NCBI GenBank assembly: GCA_036675475.1
Contig: JAKFEY010000040.1
Location: forward strand, 1-64,000
Length of the DNA: 64,000 nucleotides
Source of the DNA: JALYRV01 sp036675475
Lineage (GTDB): Bacteria > Acidobacteriota > Vicinamibacteria > Vicinamibacterales > SCN-69-37
Reading direction: 5' to 3'
Below the pieces are notes generated by a model. The model made no database searches and was not told the origin of the DNA. It saw only the letters and a list, made by a program, of their open reading frames with translations. Every line of letters begins with the position of its first letter. Positions within the stretch are counted from its first letter, which is position 1. A program made the position numbers and the translations under genes. Positions 26,072-34,386 of the stretch are shown here, one piece after another.

Positions 26072-27891
26072 AGCGCCTCTATAACGTCCTTGTACTGGGC
26101 CTCGACGACTTTGCGGCGCACTTTCAGCGTGGGCGTCAGCTCGTTGTCGGCCTGCGTCAGCGGCCGCGGCAGGAATCCGAATTTCTTCAGCGTCTCGAAC
26201 TGCCCCAGTTCCCGGTTCACATCGTCGAGCGCCGCCTGAAACAGGGCCTGGGCCTCAGGGCGCTGCAGCAGCGACGGCACGGGCGTATCTGGCGGCAGGC
26301 CGAGCGCGGCGGCCAGGGCCGGGCCGTTGGGCACGAACAGGGCCGCCACGAACTTGCGCCCTTCGCCGATCACGATGGCCTCCGCCACGACTGGATGCGC
26401 CTTGAGCCGAGCCTCGATCGGCTGCGGCGCGATCTTCTTGCCGCCGGCCGTCACGATCAGATCCTTCTTGCGATCGGTGATGTGCAGGTAGCCGTCGGCG
26501 TCAATCGAGCCGATGTCGCCGGTATGGAACCAGCCGTCCTTCAGCACTTCGGCGGTCTCGGCCGGCTTGTTGTAGTAGCCCTGCATGATGTTGGGACCGC
26601 GCGCGAGGATTTCGCCGTCCTCCGCGATGCGCAACTCCACCCCGTCGATCGCCTTCCCCACCGCGCCGAAACGCACCGCCGTGTGCGGCGTGACCGTGAG
26701 CACCGGCGACGTCTCGGTGAGTCCGTAGCCTTCCATCACCGTGAGGCCGCAGCCGTAGAAGAACTCGCCGACATGGGCCGGAAGCGCAGCGCTGCCCGAC
26801 ACCATGAAGCGCACGCGGCCGCCGACGGCCTCACGGACTTTCGAGAACACGAGCTTGTCAGCCACCTTCTCGCGCACGCCCTCGAACTCGTCCGGCGGTT
26901 TGCCGGCCGCCGGCCGCGTGCGGCCGCGCTCGACCGCGAGCTTGACGGCCCAGTCGAACAGTTTCTTGCGCAGGCCGGTGGCGGCAGCGCCCTTCTCGAG
27001 CACCCGCGCGTACAGCTTTTCGTACACGCGGGGCACGCCCGTGATCACCGTCGGCCGCACGATCTGCAGATCGCGCGCGACGGTCTCCATGCTTTCGGCA
27101 AAGACAATCGTGACGCCGACCGCGAGGTACAGATAGGACGCGACCCGCTCGAATGAATGGCTCAGCGGGAGAAACGACAACGCGGTGTCCTCGTGCCCGA
27201 CGTGCAGCACCTCGGCGGCGCCAATCAGGTTCGACACCAGGTTGCGGTGCGTCAGCATCACGCCCTTCGGCTCGCCGGTCGTGCCCGAGGTGTAGATGAT
27301 GGTGGCGAGATCGCCCGCGTCGATCGCGCGCGCGGCGTCGTTATATTCCTTGACGACGCCCCAGCCGCCGCGAATGCGCTGGCTGCCCTGCTCCGCGACG
27401 GCGTCGAGCGAGAGCAGCGCAAAGGGATCGCCGGCTTCGGCGGTCCAGCCGGCATCCATCATCACGACGGTGCGCAGCAGCGGCAGCCGCGAGGCGACTT
27501 CCCGCAGTTTCGCGAGCAGTTCGGGCGACGACACCACCGCGACGCGCGCGCTGCAGTCGCGCAGGACGTATTCGGTTTGCGACGCGGAGATGGTGGGATA
27601 AACCGGAACGTCGACAACGCCCAGCGACTGCGCGGCCAGGTCGACGTGCAGCCACTCGGGACGGCTCTCCGAGATGATGGCCATCCGCTCGCCGCGTGTG
27701 AGGCCGAGGCCGCTCAGGCCCAGCGCGATCTCGCGCACGCGATCGCGAAGCTCGCGGCCGCCGAGTCCGGTGACGGCGCCGTCGACGACGCGGCCGACGC
27801 TGAGCGGCTGAGGGTGGCGCCCGGCAATCCATTCCGGAAAGCCGGCAAGCGTCGATGGCAATCCCTCGAGGTCCCGACGGCGCGCGCTCAT
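26044..27891 (-). CDS. Long-chain acyl-CoA synthetase (AMP-forming)
   Basis: 615 aa, FAA1/FadD15 type. AMP-binding P-loop YTSGTTGEPKG at 200-210; GYGLTETSP near 380; DGWFHTGDIGSIDADGYL near 460; DRKKDLIVTAGGKKI near 480. Activates long-chain fatty acids to acyl-CoA via acyl-AMP at the membrane. Leaderless start at ATG 27891 with TAGAAT overlapping the stop of the upstream hydroxyacid dehydrogenase gene, so it probably has its own promoter although the genes are only 12 bp apart. Confidence 0.93.
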   Translation of the reverse strand: MSARRRDLEGLPSTLAGFPEWIAGRHPQPLSVGRVVDGAVTGLGGRELRDRVREIALGLSGLGLTRGERMAIISESRPEWLHVDLAAQSLGVVDVPVYPTISASQTEYVLRDCSARVAVVSSPELLAKLREVASRLPLLRTVVMMDAGWTAEAGDPFALLSLDAVAEQGSQRIRGGWGVVKEYNDAARAIDAGDLATIIYTSGTTGEPKGVMLTHRNLVSNLIGAAEVLHVGHEDTALSFLPLSHSFERVASYLYLAVGVTIVFAESMETVARDLQIVRPTVITGVPRVYEKLYARVLEKGAAATGLRKKLFDWAVKLAVERGRTRPAAGKPPDEFEGVREKVADKLVFSKVREAVGGRVRFMVSGSAALPAHVGEFFYGCGLTVMEGYGLTETSPVLTVTPHTAVRFGAVGKAIDGVELRIAEDGEILARGPNIMQGYYNKPAETAEVLKDGWFHTGDIGSIDADGYLHITDRKKDLIVTAGGKKIAPQPIEARLKAHPVVAEAIVIGEGRKFVAALFVPNGPALAAALGLPPDTPVPSLLQRPEAQALFQAALDDVNRELGQFETLKKFGFLPRPLTQADNELTPTLKVRRKVVEAQYKDVIEALYSAGGGSM

Positions 27892-27900
27892 GTGGCGAGG

Positions 27901-27906
27901 ATTCTA
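27901..27906 (-). promoter_or_regulatory. -10 element TAGAAT for acyl-CoA ligase
   Basis: Minus-strand TAGAAT ends 9 nt before ATG 27891 and overlaps the TAG stop codon of the upstream gene. No Shine-Dalgarno follows. Confidence 0.5.
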
Positions 27907-28902
27907 ATACCCCAGCCTCTTGTCGACCACGTTTTCGAGCGGCTCGCCGTTCCGCCACCGCTCGAGGTTGCGCGCGAACAGGTCGACGAGCCCTTCCCAG
28001 AAGCCCGGGCCGAACCCGGACGTGTGCGGCGTCACGATGACGTTGTCCATCGCCCACAGCGGGCTGTCGGACGCGAGCGGCTCGCGCTCGAACACATCGA
28101 GCGCCGCGCCGCCGGGCCTGCCCTGTTTCAGCGCATCGACGAGTGCCGGCTCATCGATGATGCGGCCGCGTCCGACATTGATCAGCAGCGAGCCTGGCTT
28201 CATGCGCGCCAGCATCGTCGCGTCGAAGAGGCGGTCTGTTTCAGGCGTGTGCGGCGCGGTGATGATGACGATGTCGTGGCGCGGCAGCTCGGCGGCGAGC
28301 TGATCGACACCGGGAGCGCCGTCGCGCGCGGTGCGGCGCATGGCGGTAACCGTCATCCCCAGCGCCGCGATCATCTGCGCGGCGCGCTGGCCGATGGAGC
28401 CGGCGCCGACAATCAGCACGCGCGTGTCGCGCAGCCGCGGCGCGTCGAGCTGCGCGAGTTCGTCCTGCGCCCACGTGCCGGCGATCTGCCGCCGCAGCGC
28501 GATGTGGAGGCGCCGCCGCCAGGCGAGCATCACCGCCACCACGTGCTCGGCGATAGCGTCGGACTGCACGCCGCGGGAGTTGGTGAGGACGACGTCGCTG
28601 TCGACGAGGGCGGGAAACAGCGTGGCGCCCACGCCGGCGGCCGACGAGTGGATCCACTTCAGCCGGCGCGCGCGCGCGAAGGTTTCGGCGCGCATCATCG
28701 AGCCGAACACGACGTCGGCGTCCTCGCACGCGCCGGCAAAGTCCGCGTGATTGAACGCCTGCGTGAACCGGACATCTGGGAAACGCGCGCGAAGCTCGTC
28801 GGCATACTTCGCATCGAGCGTCCAGACCGGGGTCGAGAAGATGCCGACGGCGACGTTCAACGCCGGCTCCAGGCTGCCGGCTCCAGACTCCGGGCGGGTC
28901 AC
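27904..28902 (-). CDS. D-2-hydroxyacid dehydrogenase
   Basis: 332 aa. Rossmann motif GAGSIG at 166-171; catalytic Arg in NVGRGRIIDE, Glu downstream in the ALDVFEREPL region, His in VTPHTSG near 295. NAD(P)-dependent oxidoreductase of 2-keto/2-hydroxy acids; substrate unknown. GTG 28902 overlaps the moaC stop as GTGA, but the first 14 residues look nonconserved, so initiation could be slightly downstream. Third gene of the rex-moaC operon. Confidence 0.88.
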   Translation of the reverse strand: MTRPESGAGSLEPALNVAVGIFSTPVWTLDAKYADELRARFPDVRFTQAFNHADFAGACEDADVVFGSMMRAETFARARRLKWIHSSAAGVGATLFPALVDSDVVLTNSRGVQSDAIAEHVVAVMLAWRRRLHIALRRQIAGTWAQDELAQLDAPRLRDTRVLIVGAGSIGQRAAQMIAALGMTVTAMRRTARDGAPGVDQLAAELPRHDIVIITAPHTPETDRLFDATMLARMKPGSLLINVGRGRIIDEPALVDALKQGRPGGAALDVFEREPLASDSPLWAMDNVIVTPHTSGFGPGFWEGLVDLFARNLERWRNGEPLENVVDKRLGY

Positions 28903-29375
28903 CGTTTGAAGTCGGACTTCCCGCCGGTCTTCTCGACCAGGCGAATGTTGCCGATCGTCATGCGCTGGTCGACGGCCTTGACCATGTCATAGATCGTCAG
29001 CGCCGCGACGGCGACCGCGGTGAGCGCTTCCATCTCCACGCCGGTCGGCCCGTTCGTCCGCACCGTGGCGGTGATGTCGTAGCCGTCCTTCACCGCGTCG
29101 AGCTCGACGTCGGCGTGGGTGAGCTGCAGCGGGTGGCACAGCGGAATGAGGTCCGACGTGCGCTTGGCGGCCATGACGCCGGCCAGCCGCGCCACGCCGA
29201 GCGGATCGCCCTTCTTCAGTTTCCTGTCGCGGATGGCTGCGCGCGCGACGGCGCTGAGCGCGATGTGGCCGCGCGCCACTGCCTGCCGCGCCGTGGGCGC
29301 CTTCGCCGAGACGTCCACCATCGTCGCGCGGCCCGTGCGATCGACGTGCGACAGGGCCGGTTTCCGTTTAGTCAT
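28899..29375 (-). CDS. moaC: Cyclic pyranopterin monophosphate synthase MoaC
   Basis: 158 aa. The family core is intact: LSHVD, KRTSDLIPLCHPLQLTHADV (about 75-95), GVEMEALTAVAVAALTIYDM (about 115-135) and the C-terminal LVEKTGGKSD. Converts the MoaA product to cPMP in molybdopterin synthesis. ATG 29375 overlaps the end of rex by 8 nt (ATGACTAA), so the two are coupled. A molybdopterin oxidoreductase lies at 61118-63154, showing that the cofactor is used. Confidence 0.95.
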   Translation of the reverse strand: MTKRKPALSHVDRTGRATMVDVSAKAPTARQAVARGHIALSAVARAAIRDRKLKKGDPLGVARLAGVMAAKRTSDLIPLCHPLQLTHADVELDAVKDGYDITATVRTNGPTGVEMEALTAVAVAALTIYDMVKAVDQRMTIGNIRLVEKTGGKSDFKR

Positions 29376-30015
29376 GCTGCTGCTCTTCACGCGCGAGGAA
29401 AAACGACAGGCTTTCGAGCGACACGGTGAGATCGACGTGCTTCAGTTTCACGTCGGGCGGCGTGCGCAGCGTGCCTGGCGAAAAATTCAGGATGGCCTTG
29501 ATGCCGGCCGACACGGCCGTGTTCACCACGGCCTGCGCGGCCTCGGCCGGCACGGCGACCACCGCGATGTCGATCGTTTCCTTCTTCGCCACCTTGAGCA
29601 GATCGTCGATGTTCAGGATGCGCACCCCCGTCCGCGACTTCTGCCCGATCTTGTTCCGCTCGGTGTCGAACAGCGCGACGATCGAAAAGCCTTCCTGCCT
29701 GAAGCCCGGATAGTCCGCCAGCGCGAGTCCGAGATTGCCGGCGCCGATCACCGCCACGCGCACGCGCCGGTCGAGCCCGAGAATCTGGCGCAGATGCCGC
29801 TTGAGCTCCTTTACCGTGTAGCCGACCCCGCGCACGCCGAACTCGCCGAAGTACGCCAGGTCCTTCCGGATCTGGGCCGCGTTGAGGTGGAACTGCTCGG
29901 CCAGCGCCTTCGACGAAATGGTCTTCACCCCCGCGGCGTCCAGAGAGTTCAGACAGCGGAGATACACCGACAGGCGGTTGGTGGTCAGCTCCGGGACCTG
30001 TTCCGGCTCTTTCAC
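29368..30015 (-). CDS. rex: Redox-sensing transcriptional repressor Rex
   Basis: 215 aa. Winged helix at about 30-66 (ISSKALAEQFHLNAAQIRKD, then FGEFGVRGVGY) and a Rossmann NAD(H) domain with GAGNLG at 91-96. The C-terminal swap helix has LESLSFFLAREE. Rex represses anaerobic or fermentative genes when NADH is low. GTG 30015 gives the normal N-terminus and lies 9 nt after TATAAT. The start region reads TTGTGAAA, a perfect half of the Rex consensus operator, but the second half is absent. Confidence 0.95.
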   Translation of the reverse strand: MKEPEQVPELTTNRLSVYLRCLNSLDAAGVKTISSKALAEQFHLNAAQIRKDLAYFGEFGVRGVGYTVKELKRHLRQILGLDRRVRVAVIGAGNLGLALADYPGFRQEGFSIVALFDTERNKIGQKSRTGVRILNIDDLLKVAKKETIDIAVVAVPAEAAQAVVNTAVSAGIKAILNFSPGTLRTPPDVKLKHVDLTVSLESLSFFLAREEQQHD

Positions 30016-30024
30016 AAGGGGGGA

Positions 30025-30030
30025 ATTATA
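30025..30030 (-). promoter_or_regulatory. -10 element TATAAT for rex-moaC operon
   Basis: Minus-strand TATAAT ends 9 nt before GTG 30015. The intervening bases (TTCCCCCCTT in part) contain no Shine-Dalgarno. Divergent from the promoter at 30064. Confidence 0.65.
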
Positions 30031-30063
30031 TCGTTCGGGGTTCGGAGTTCCGCGTCTGGCTGA

Positions 30064-30069
30064 TACGAT
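30064..30069 (+). promoter_or_regulatory. -10 element TACGAT for 30076 gene
   Basis: TACGAT lies 6 nt before GTG 30076, no Shine-Dalgarno. A moderate match to the -10 consensus, supported by the same spacing elsewhere. Confidence 0.45.
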
Positions 30070-30075
30070 CGATCT

Positions 30076-31194
30076 GTGAAACGACTGGCCCTCGTGCTTG
30101 CTGCCCTGGCGGGAACGTGGTTCGCGCCGCCCGCCGCGGCTCAACCCGCCGCGCGCCACGTCACGACGGCGCACGCGCTGGCCACGTACGGGCACTTCTA
30201 TCACGGCTCGCAGGTGACGTTTCTCGGACGCGTCACCGAAACCGCGGGCGTGGCTGCGACGCCGATCGGCGAAACCGAGCGCGTGGCCGTGCTCTGGCAC
30301 ACGCCGCAGGTGACCGACGGCGACGTGGTGCTCAACGGCACGCTGCTCGATCTCGGACGCCTCGAACAAACCGACCCTCGCCTCGGCAGCATCGACACGC
30401 AGAAAATCATCGACGCGCTCAACGAGGGGCGCTGGCCGCCGCGCGATCAGCTGTTCCTGTTGACCGGCGCGCGCTACGAAAAATACGAGCCGTCGGCGCA
30501 GCCCAACCTGCGCGCCATCGCGCTCGACCCGGCGCGCTACGCCGGCAAACAGGTGACGGTGTCGGGACGGTTTCGCGGCAAGAATCTGTTCGGCGACCAG
30601 CCGGTGTCGCCGGGCAAGTCGCCGCACGAGTACGTCCTGCGCGTCGCCGACGCATCGGTCTGGGTGAGCGGGCTGCGGCCGCGGGGCCGCGGCTTCGAGC
30701 TCGATCCGTCAGCGCGCCGCGACACGCGCGAATGGGTGCGCGTCTCGGGCACGGTCCGCCACGAACCTCCGCTCGTCTGGGTGGAGGGCAAGACCATCGA
30801 TCTCGCCAAACCTGAAACCGAGCCGGAGCCCGAGCGCGCCGCCCCGCTTCCGCCTGGCCCGCCGCCCGAAATCGTGTTCAGCGCCCCGCTCGACGGCGAA
30901 CGCGACGTGGCCACCGACGTCGTGCTGCGCGTGCAGTTCTCGCGCGACATCGATCCCGAGTCGCTGGACAATCAGGTGGCCGTCGCCTACGGCCTGCGCC
31001 CCGACGGCACGGCGCCCGGCCCCGCGCCCGCCGCGACCACGACGTACCGCCCCGCGAACCGCTCGGTCGAGATCCGCTTCGCGGCGCCCCTCGCTCCCTT
31101 CACCACCGTCATCGTCGCCTTCGGCAACGAAATCAAAGCCACCGACGGAGTCGCCATGCGTCCCGCCCGGATCAGCTTCACGACCGGACGGTAA
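30076..31194 (+). CDS. Secreted protein with C-terminal Ig-like domain
   Basis: 372 aa. Signal peptide (about 1-22, ending AAAQPAA). A middle region with repeated V-x-V-x-G-x-(V/F) patterns suggests two OB-like beta domains, for example YAGKQVTVSGRFRGKNLFGD near 155. An acidic/proline linker (KPETEPEPERAAPLPPGPPP) leads to a C-terminal SbsA/Big_5-like Ig domain starting VFSAPLDGERDVATDVVLRV. Probably periplasmic or cell-surface; function unknown. Divergently transcribed from rex. Confidence 0.7.
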   Translation: MKRLALVLAALAGTWFAPPAAAQPAARHVTTAHALATYGHFYHGSQVTFLGRVTETAGVAATPIGETERVAVLWHTPQVTDGDVVLNGTLLDLGRLEQTDPRLGSIDTQKIIDALNEGRWPPRDQLFLLTGARYEKYEPSAQPNLRAIALDPARYAGKQVTVSGRFRGKNLFGDQPVSPGKSPHEYVLRVADASVWVSGLRPRGRGFELDPSARRDTREWVRVSGTVRHEPPLVWVEGKTIDLAKPETEPEPERAAPLPPGPPPEIVFSAPLDGERDVATDVVLRVQFSRDIDPESLDNQVAVAYGLRPDGTAPGPAPAATTTYRPANRSVEIRFAAPLAPFTTVIVAFGNEIKATDGVAMRPARISFTTGR

Positions 31195-31199
31195 ACGTA

Positions 31200-31377
31200 A
31201 GGGAAAAGGTCACAGGGAAAAGGTCATAGGGGACGCAAAGGGACGCAGGCAAAGGGGGCAGGTTACAGGCCTTTGCCCTTTCCCTGCGCCCTGCGCCCTT
31301 CGCCCTGCGCCCTTCGCCCTTCGCCCTTCGCCCTTTAGATCCCTGTTCCCTCTACCCTTTGACCTTTAACCTTCCCA
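31200..31377. repeat. Heptamer-built intergenic repeat array
   Basis: The gap between the Ig-like protein and the DUF4126 gene is built of 7- and 14-bp units. GGGAAAAGGTCACA is followed by GGGAAAAGGTCATA. CCTKCGC is repeated seven times at 31283-31331, and degenerate heptamers CCCTGTT, CCCTCTA, CCCTTTG, ACCTTTA follow. GGCAAAGG/CCTTTGCC forms an 8-bp inverted repeat near 31250-31280. The right part encodes the last residues and stop of the minus-strand DUF4126 gene. Confidence 0.85.
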
Positions 31378-31943
31378 GTCCATCTGCGCCGTGCCCATCG
31401 GATGATGAGCGTGATGAAGAGCAGGATGGCGATGGTGAGAACACTGACGACGATGAGCGCCGCCACCGGGAACTGAAGCGCGAGCCAGCCGAGGCCGACG
31501 ACGAAGAGATCTTCGCTGAAGCTGAGCGCCCAGTTGCTGAACGGCTCGGGGCTGGTGTTGGCCACAGCGCGCGTGCCGGCTTTGGTGAGGTGCGTGCCCG
31601 CCGCGAGGCTGCCGCCGAGCAGCGCCGCGAGGCCTTCGATGGCGGGCGACGCGTCGCCAATCGCCGTCATGGCGATGAGGGCGCCGCCAATCGGCCGGAT
31701 GGCCGTGTGGACCGAGTCCCACATCGAATCCACCCACGGCACTTTGTCCGCCACGAACTCGACGACGTACATCACCAGCGCGGCGCCGATGACCCAGTCG
31801 TGGTTGAAGACGTCGAACTGCGGCGGCAGCTGCACCCAGCCGTAGCGCGCCGCGAGACCGAGAATGGCGACGGCCGCATAGAGATTGAGGCCCGCCGCGA
31901 ACGCGAACCCCATGGCACGGCCGTACGTCTCGATGATCTCCAC
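31335..31943 (-). CDS. DUF4126 membrane protein
   Basis: 202 aa, about five membrane segments. The DUF4126 pattern is clear: GFAFAAGLNLYAAVAILGLA near 12-31, VEFVADKVPWVDSMWDSVHT near 62-81, GDASPAIEGLAALLGGSLAA near 96-115. Function unknown. The last dozen residues (GKVKGQRVEGTGI) and the stop codon are encoded by an intergenic heptamer repeat, so the natural C-terminus was probably altered. Confidence 0.85.
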   Translation of the reverse strand: MEIIETYGRAMGFAFAAGLNLYAAVAILGLAARYGWVQLPPQFDVFNHDWVIGAALVMYVVEFVADKVPWVDSMWDSVHTAIRPIGGALIAMTAIGDASPAIEGLAALLGGSLAAGTHLTKAGTRAVANTSPEPFSNWALSFSEDLFVVGLGWLALQFPVAALIVVSVLTIAILLFITLIIRWARRRWTGKVKGQRVEGTGI

Positions 31944-31958
31944 GTGCGCCAGCGGCGG

Positions 31959-32630
31959 CTAGAACCTTTCGCGCTTCTCCAGCGGCGGCAGCGCCCCGTC
32001 GCCGCGCACCCACTGCGCTGACGCGTTGCTGCTCACCGGCGCGGCCGTCGCCCAGGGCGACGAGGCGGCCGGCGCGGCTGGTGACGACACGGCGGGTGCC
32101 GATTCCCAGTCGAAGCTTACCGCGCTTTCGGGCGCGACAATCAGGTTCTCGCCAGTCCGCAAGTCCGCGTCAGCCCGCAGGTACGGGTGCCGCCGGCCCT
32201 CGGCGCGGTCGCCCTTGAACATCTGCTGCAGACTGCCGTCGAAACTGCCCTCGTCGAGCGCGTAGCCGACGATGCGCCCGTCGCTTTCATCGATCAGCAC
32301 ATCGTCCACCGTGCCCAGCAGCTTGCCGGTGTCGCTCACGACCTTGCGGCCGGTGATGTCGGACACGCGCGGCAGCCCCGAGAGGGCGGCGTCGCTGTCG
32401 GACGTGCTGGTGCGGCGCACGGTCACCGCGTCGGGGCCGACGGCATGCACACACGAGGCGGAGAGCAGAATGTCCTTGTCGTTGTTGAAGATGCCGGAGC
32501 CTCGCGCGATCACGAAGCCCGCGACGCGGCGGCTTTCGGGGTCGAGCACGATGCGGTCGATCCGGCCCAGCTTCTCGGCGGCGTCGACGTCGACCACCGC
32601 CCGTCCTCCCAGTTCCTTTGCGCGAATCAT
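31959..32630 (-). CDS. PRC-barrel domain protein
   Basis: 223 aa. Two PRC-barrel-like modules: residues 1-75 (AVVDVDAAEKLGRIDRIVLD) and about 85-165 (ITGRKVVSDTGKLLGTVDDV). A low-complexity Ala/Ser/Pro tail follows. No membrane segment or signal. PRC barrels occur in ribosome maturation and photosynthetic or stress proteins; the role here is unknown. A 9-bp hairpin abuts the start codon and overlaps the GGAGG ribosome-binding sequence. Confidence 0.8.
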   Translation of the reverse strand: MIRAKELGGRAVVDVDAAEKLGRIDRIVLDPESRRVAGFVIARGSGIFNNDKDILLSASCVHAVGPDAVTVRRTSTSDSDAALSGLPRVSDITGRKVVSDTGKLLGTVDDVLIDESDGRIVGYALDEGSFDGSLQQMFKGDRAEGRRHPYLRADADLRTGENLIVAPESAVSFDWESAPAVSSPAAPAASSPWATAAPVSSNASAQWVRGDGALPPLEKRERF

Positions 32631-32653
32631 GAGCTGCCTCCGGCAGGCAGCTC
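32631..32653 (-). promoter_or_regulatory. Hairpin overlapping Shine-Dalgarno of PRC-barrel gene
   Basis: On the minus strand GAGCTGCCT-GCCGG-AGGCAGCTC forms a perfect 9-bp stem ending at the base before ATG 32630. The GGAGG Shine-Dalgarno spans the loop and the 3' arm, so the folded RNA would hide it. This looks like a translational control element, but it could be a chance repeat. Confidence 0.5.
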
Positions 32654-32686
32654 TCGCAATCCCTGCGCCACTCGCAGCCGAGCTCG

Positions 32687-33424
32687 TCAGCCGATCGGCC
32701 CCTCGGCGAGGAGCGCGGCGATGCGGCCTCGCACCTGCTGGACCACCTGGTCGCGCTCTTCGACAGACAACCCCGCCGTCTCGACCGGCGCGCCGAAGCG
32801 CACCGAGACGCGGACGGGATAAATCCAGGGGCTGCCTTTGCGCATGGCGTCGCGCGCGCCGATGATGGCGACCGGCACGATGGGCGCCTGCGCGCGCAGC
32901 GCCATGATGAAGCCGCCCTTCTTGAACGGCAGCAGCTCGCCGGTGCGGCTGCGCGTGCCCTCGGGAAAGATCAGGAAGGAGTTGCCGGCCTCGAGCGCGC
33001 GCGCGGCCATGTCGATGGCGGGCAGGCTCTGATCGCGGTTGCCGCGCTCGAGCGGGACGAAGCCGGCGACATCGAACGCGCGCACCAGCACCGGCAGTTT
33101 GCGCAGCTCCGCCTTGTAGAGCACGCGCAGCCGCGGCATCAACTCGTGCAGCGCGGCGAAGATGACGGGCGGCTCGACGTTGCTGCTGTGATTGATGGCA
33201 TAGACCGCCGCCCGATCGCGCTGGATGTTGTCGGCGCCGGCAGCCTTCCAGCGAATGCCTGACAACGCGAGGCCGATCCGCACGCCGAGCAGGCCGACGG
33301 CATACAGCAGCGTGGGATTCTTCGTCAGGATGGAGATCAGGACGAACGGCGCACCAATCACGAGGATGTAGAGCGCCACCACCACGTAGGTGAGCACGGA
33401 CCGAACCGCCGCAAGGAAGGGCAT
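32687..33424 (-). CDS. 1-acyl-sn-glycerol-3-phosphate acyltransferase (PlsC family)
   Basis: 245 aa. One or two N-terminal membrane segments (about 8-33). The acyltransferase motif I is NHSSNVEPP, an HX4E variant (His79, Glu84) of the usual HX4D. Motif III is FPEGTRSRTG near 155, and the PIVPVAIIG block follows near 185. Transfers an acyl chain to lysophosphatidic acid at the inner membrane. Its 5' leader carries three 8-bp repeats. It lies downstream of the carD terminator. Confidence 0.87.
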   Translation of the reverse strand: MPFLAAVRSVLTYVVVALYILVIGAPFVLISILTKNPTLLYAVGLLGVRIGLALSGIRWKAAGADNIQRDRAAVYAINHSSNVEPPVIFAALHELMPRLRVLYKAELRKLPVLVRAFDVAGFVPLERGNRDQSLPAIDMAARALEAGNSFLIFPEGTRSRTGELLPFKKGGFIMALRAQAPIVPVAIIGARDAMRKGSPWIYPVRVSVRFGAPVETAGLSVEERDQVVQQVRGRIAALLAEGPIG

Positions 33425-33431
33425 GGGAATC

Positions 33432-33455
33432 TGGTGATTTGGTGATTTGGTGATC
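33432..33455. repeat. 8-bp tandem repeat x3 in plsC-like leader
   Basis: Plus-strand TGGTGATT, TGGTGATT, TGGTGATC. On the minus strand these are ATCACCA-rich units ending a few bases before ATG 33424, in the 5' leader of the acyltransferase gene. Confidence 0.8.
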
Positions 33456-33469
33456 TTCTCGTTAAACAG

Positions 33470-33503
33470 AACGAGCCCGCCAGAACACTCCAGCGGGCTC
33501 GTT
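33470..33503 (-). terminator. Rho-independent-type terminator of carD
   Basis: AACGAGCCCGC at 33470-33480 pairs perfectly with GCGGGCTCGTT at 33493-33503, giving an 11-bp stem and a 12-nt loop. On the minus strand it lies 13 bp after the carD stop and is followed by CTGTTTAACG, a weak T-tract. Confidence 0.75.
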
Positions 33504-33516
33504 CGCGATTGTCGTC

Positions 33517-34110
33517 CTAGGACGCGCGGGCGGTGCGACGTGCGCTGACGCGCGTGGCGGCCGGCTGCGCCTTGGCGGCCGGCTTGGGCGCCTTGGCGCG
33601 CGCCACGGCGCGCGCGCGCGTCATGAAGCAGCGCTCGAGCGCCTTGTCGACCTTCTCTTCGACCATCAGCATCTGCTCGCCGATGACCGACGAGATTTCC
33701 GAGGTCACGAGAAACCGCGCGCGATCGAGCATGCGCTTTTCGCGGAACGAGAGGTTCTTGGATTTCGCGAGGAACGTCAGGCTCTTGAGGACGTCGACGA
33801 CGTCGTGAATCGAGCCGGTGCGCATCTTGTCGGAATTATCCTTGAAACGGCCCTTCCAATTCTGATGGTTGTCGATTTTGCCGTCGCCAAGCTTGGCATA
33901 GAGACGCTCGACTTCCGCGTCTTCAATGGCGCGCCGCAGCCCGACGCTGTCGACGTTGTCTACGGGTACGAGCACCGTGGTGTCGTTTGCGACCATGCGG
34001 AGCGTATAGAACCCGCACGTAGTGCCCATGATGGTCTTGGTTTCGATGCGTTCAACGACCCCAAGTCCATGATTCGGGTAAATGACCTTGTCACCGAGCT
34101 GAAATGTCAC
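33517..34110 (-). CDS. carD: CarD-family transcriptional regulator
   Basis: 197 aa. The N-terminal RNA-polymerase-interacting domain (about 1-65) begins FQLGDKVIYPNHGLGVVERI. The helical DNA-binding domain has the conserved NWKGRFKDN and LSFREKRMLDRARFLVTSEI. A basic Ala/Lys/Arg tail of about 30 residues is extra compared with mycobacterial CarD. CarD stabilises open promoter complexes. It has a conventional promoter with a leader of about 55 nt and its own terminator. Confidence 0.93.
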   Translation of the reverse strand: MTFQLGDKVIYPNHGLGVVERIETKTIMGTTCGFYTLRMVANDTTVLVPVDNVDSVGLRRAIEDAEVERLYAKLGDGKIDNHQNWKGRFKDNSDKMRTGSIHDVVDVLKSLTFLAKSKNLSFREKRMLDRARFLVTSEISSVIGEQMLMVEEKVDKALERCFMTRARAVARAKAPKPAAKAQPAATRVSARRTARAS

Positions 34111-34170
34111 GTGGCCCCCAACGAGTAAGGCGCGAAGTAGAAAGGAGTGACGCCGCTAGCAGCACCCCTG

Positions 34171-34199
34171 ATTGTATCGAAAGTGGACGCTCGGGGCAA
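34171..34199 (-). promoter_or_regulatory. carD promoter, TTGCCC-17-TACAAT
   Basis: Minus-strand TTGCCC (34199-34194), a 17-nt spacer and TACAAT (34176-34171). Transcription would start about 55 nt before ATG 34110. It is the clearest two-box, leadered promoter in the window and contrasts with the many leaderless ones. Confidence 0.6.
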
Positions 34200-34386
34200 C
34201 GCAAAACCTGCGAAAAATCGCCATTTTCCCGCAATTTCAGGGTATACAGACTTTCGCCCCTGGTACGAAACGGGCCGGATCCCGGCCTTTCCAGTGGGAT
34301 CGGGTGCTGCAAAGTGGTGCATACGGACCAGGTCCGCACGGCACCTGCCCCGGCTTGCAGGTTTACTTCTTGCTTCACAGCAATGC

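Noticed and set aside
30010..30017. TTGTGAAA at the rex start codon as a Rex operator
   Set aside because: Only one half of the palindromic consensus matches; the bases follow from GTG AAA coding. Not enough to claim autoregulation.
31283..31331. CRISPR-like repeat array
   Set aside because: Units are 7 bp, contiguous and without spacers; no cas genes are present.
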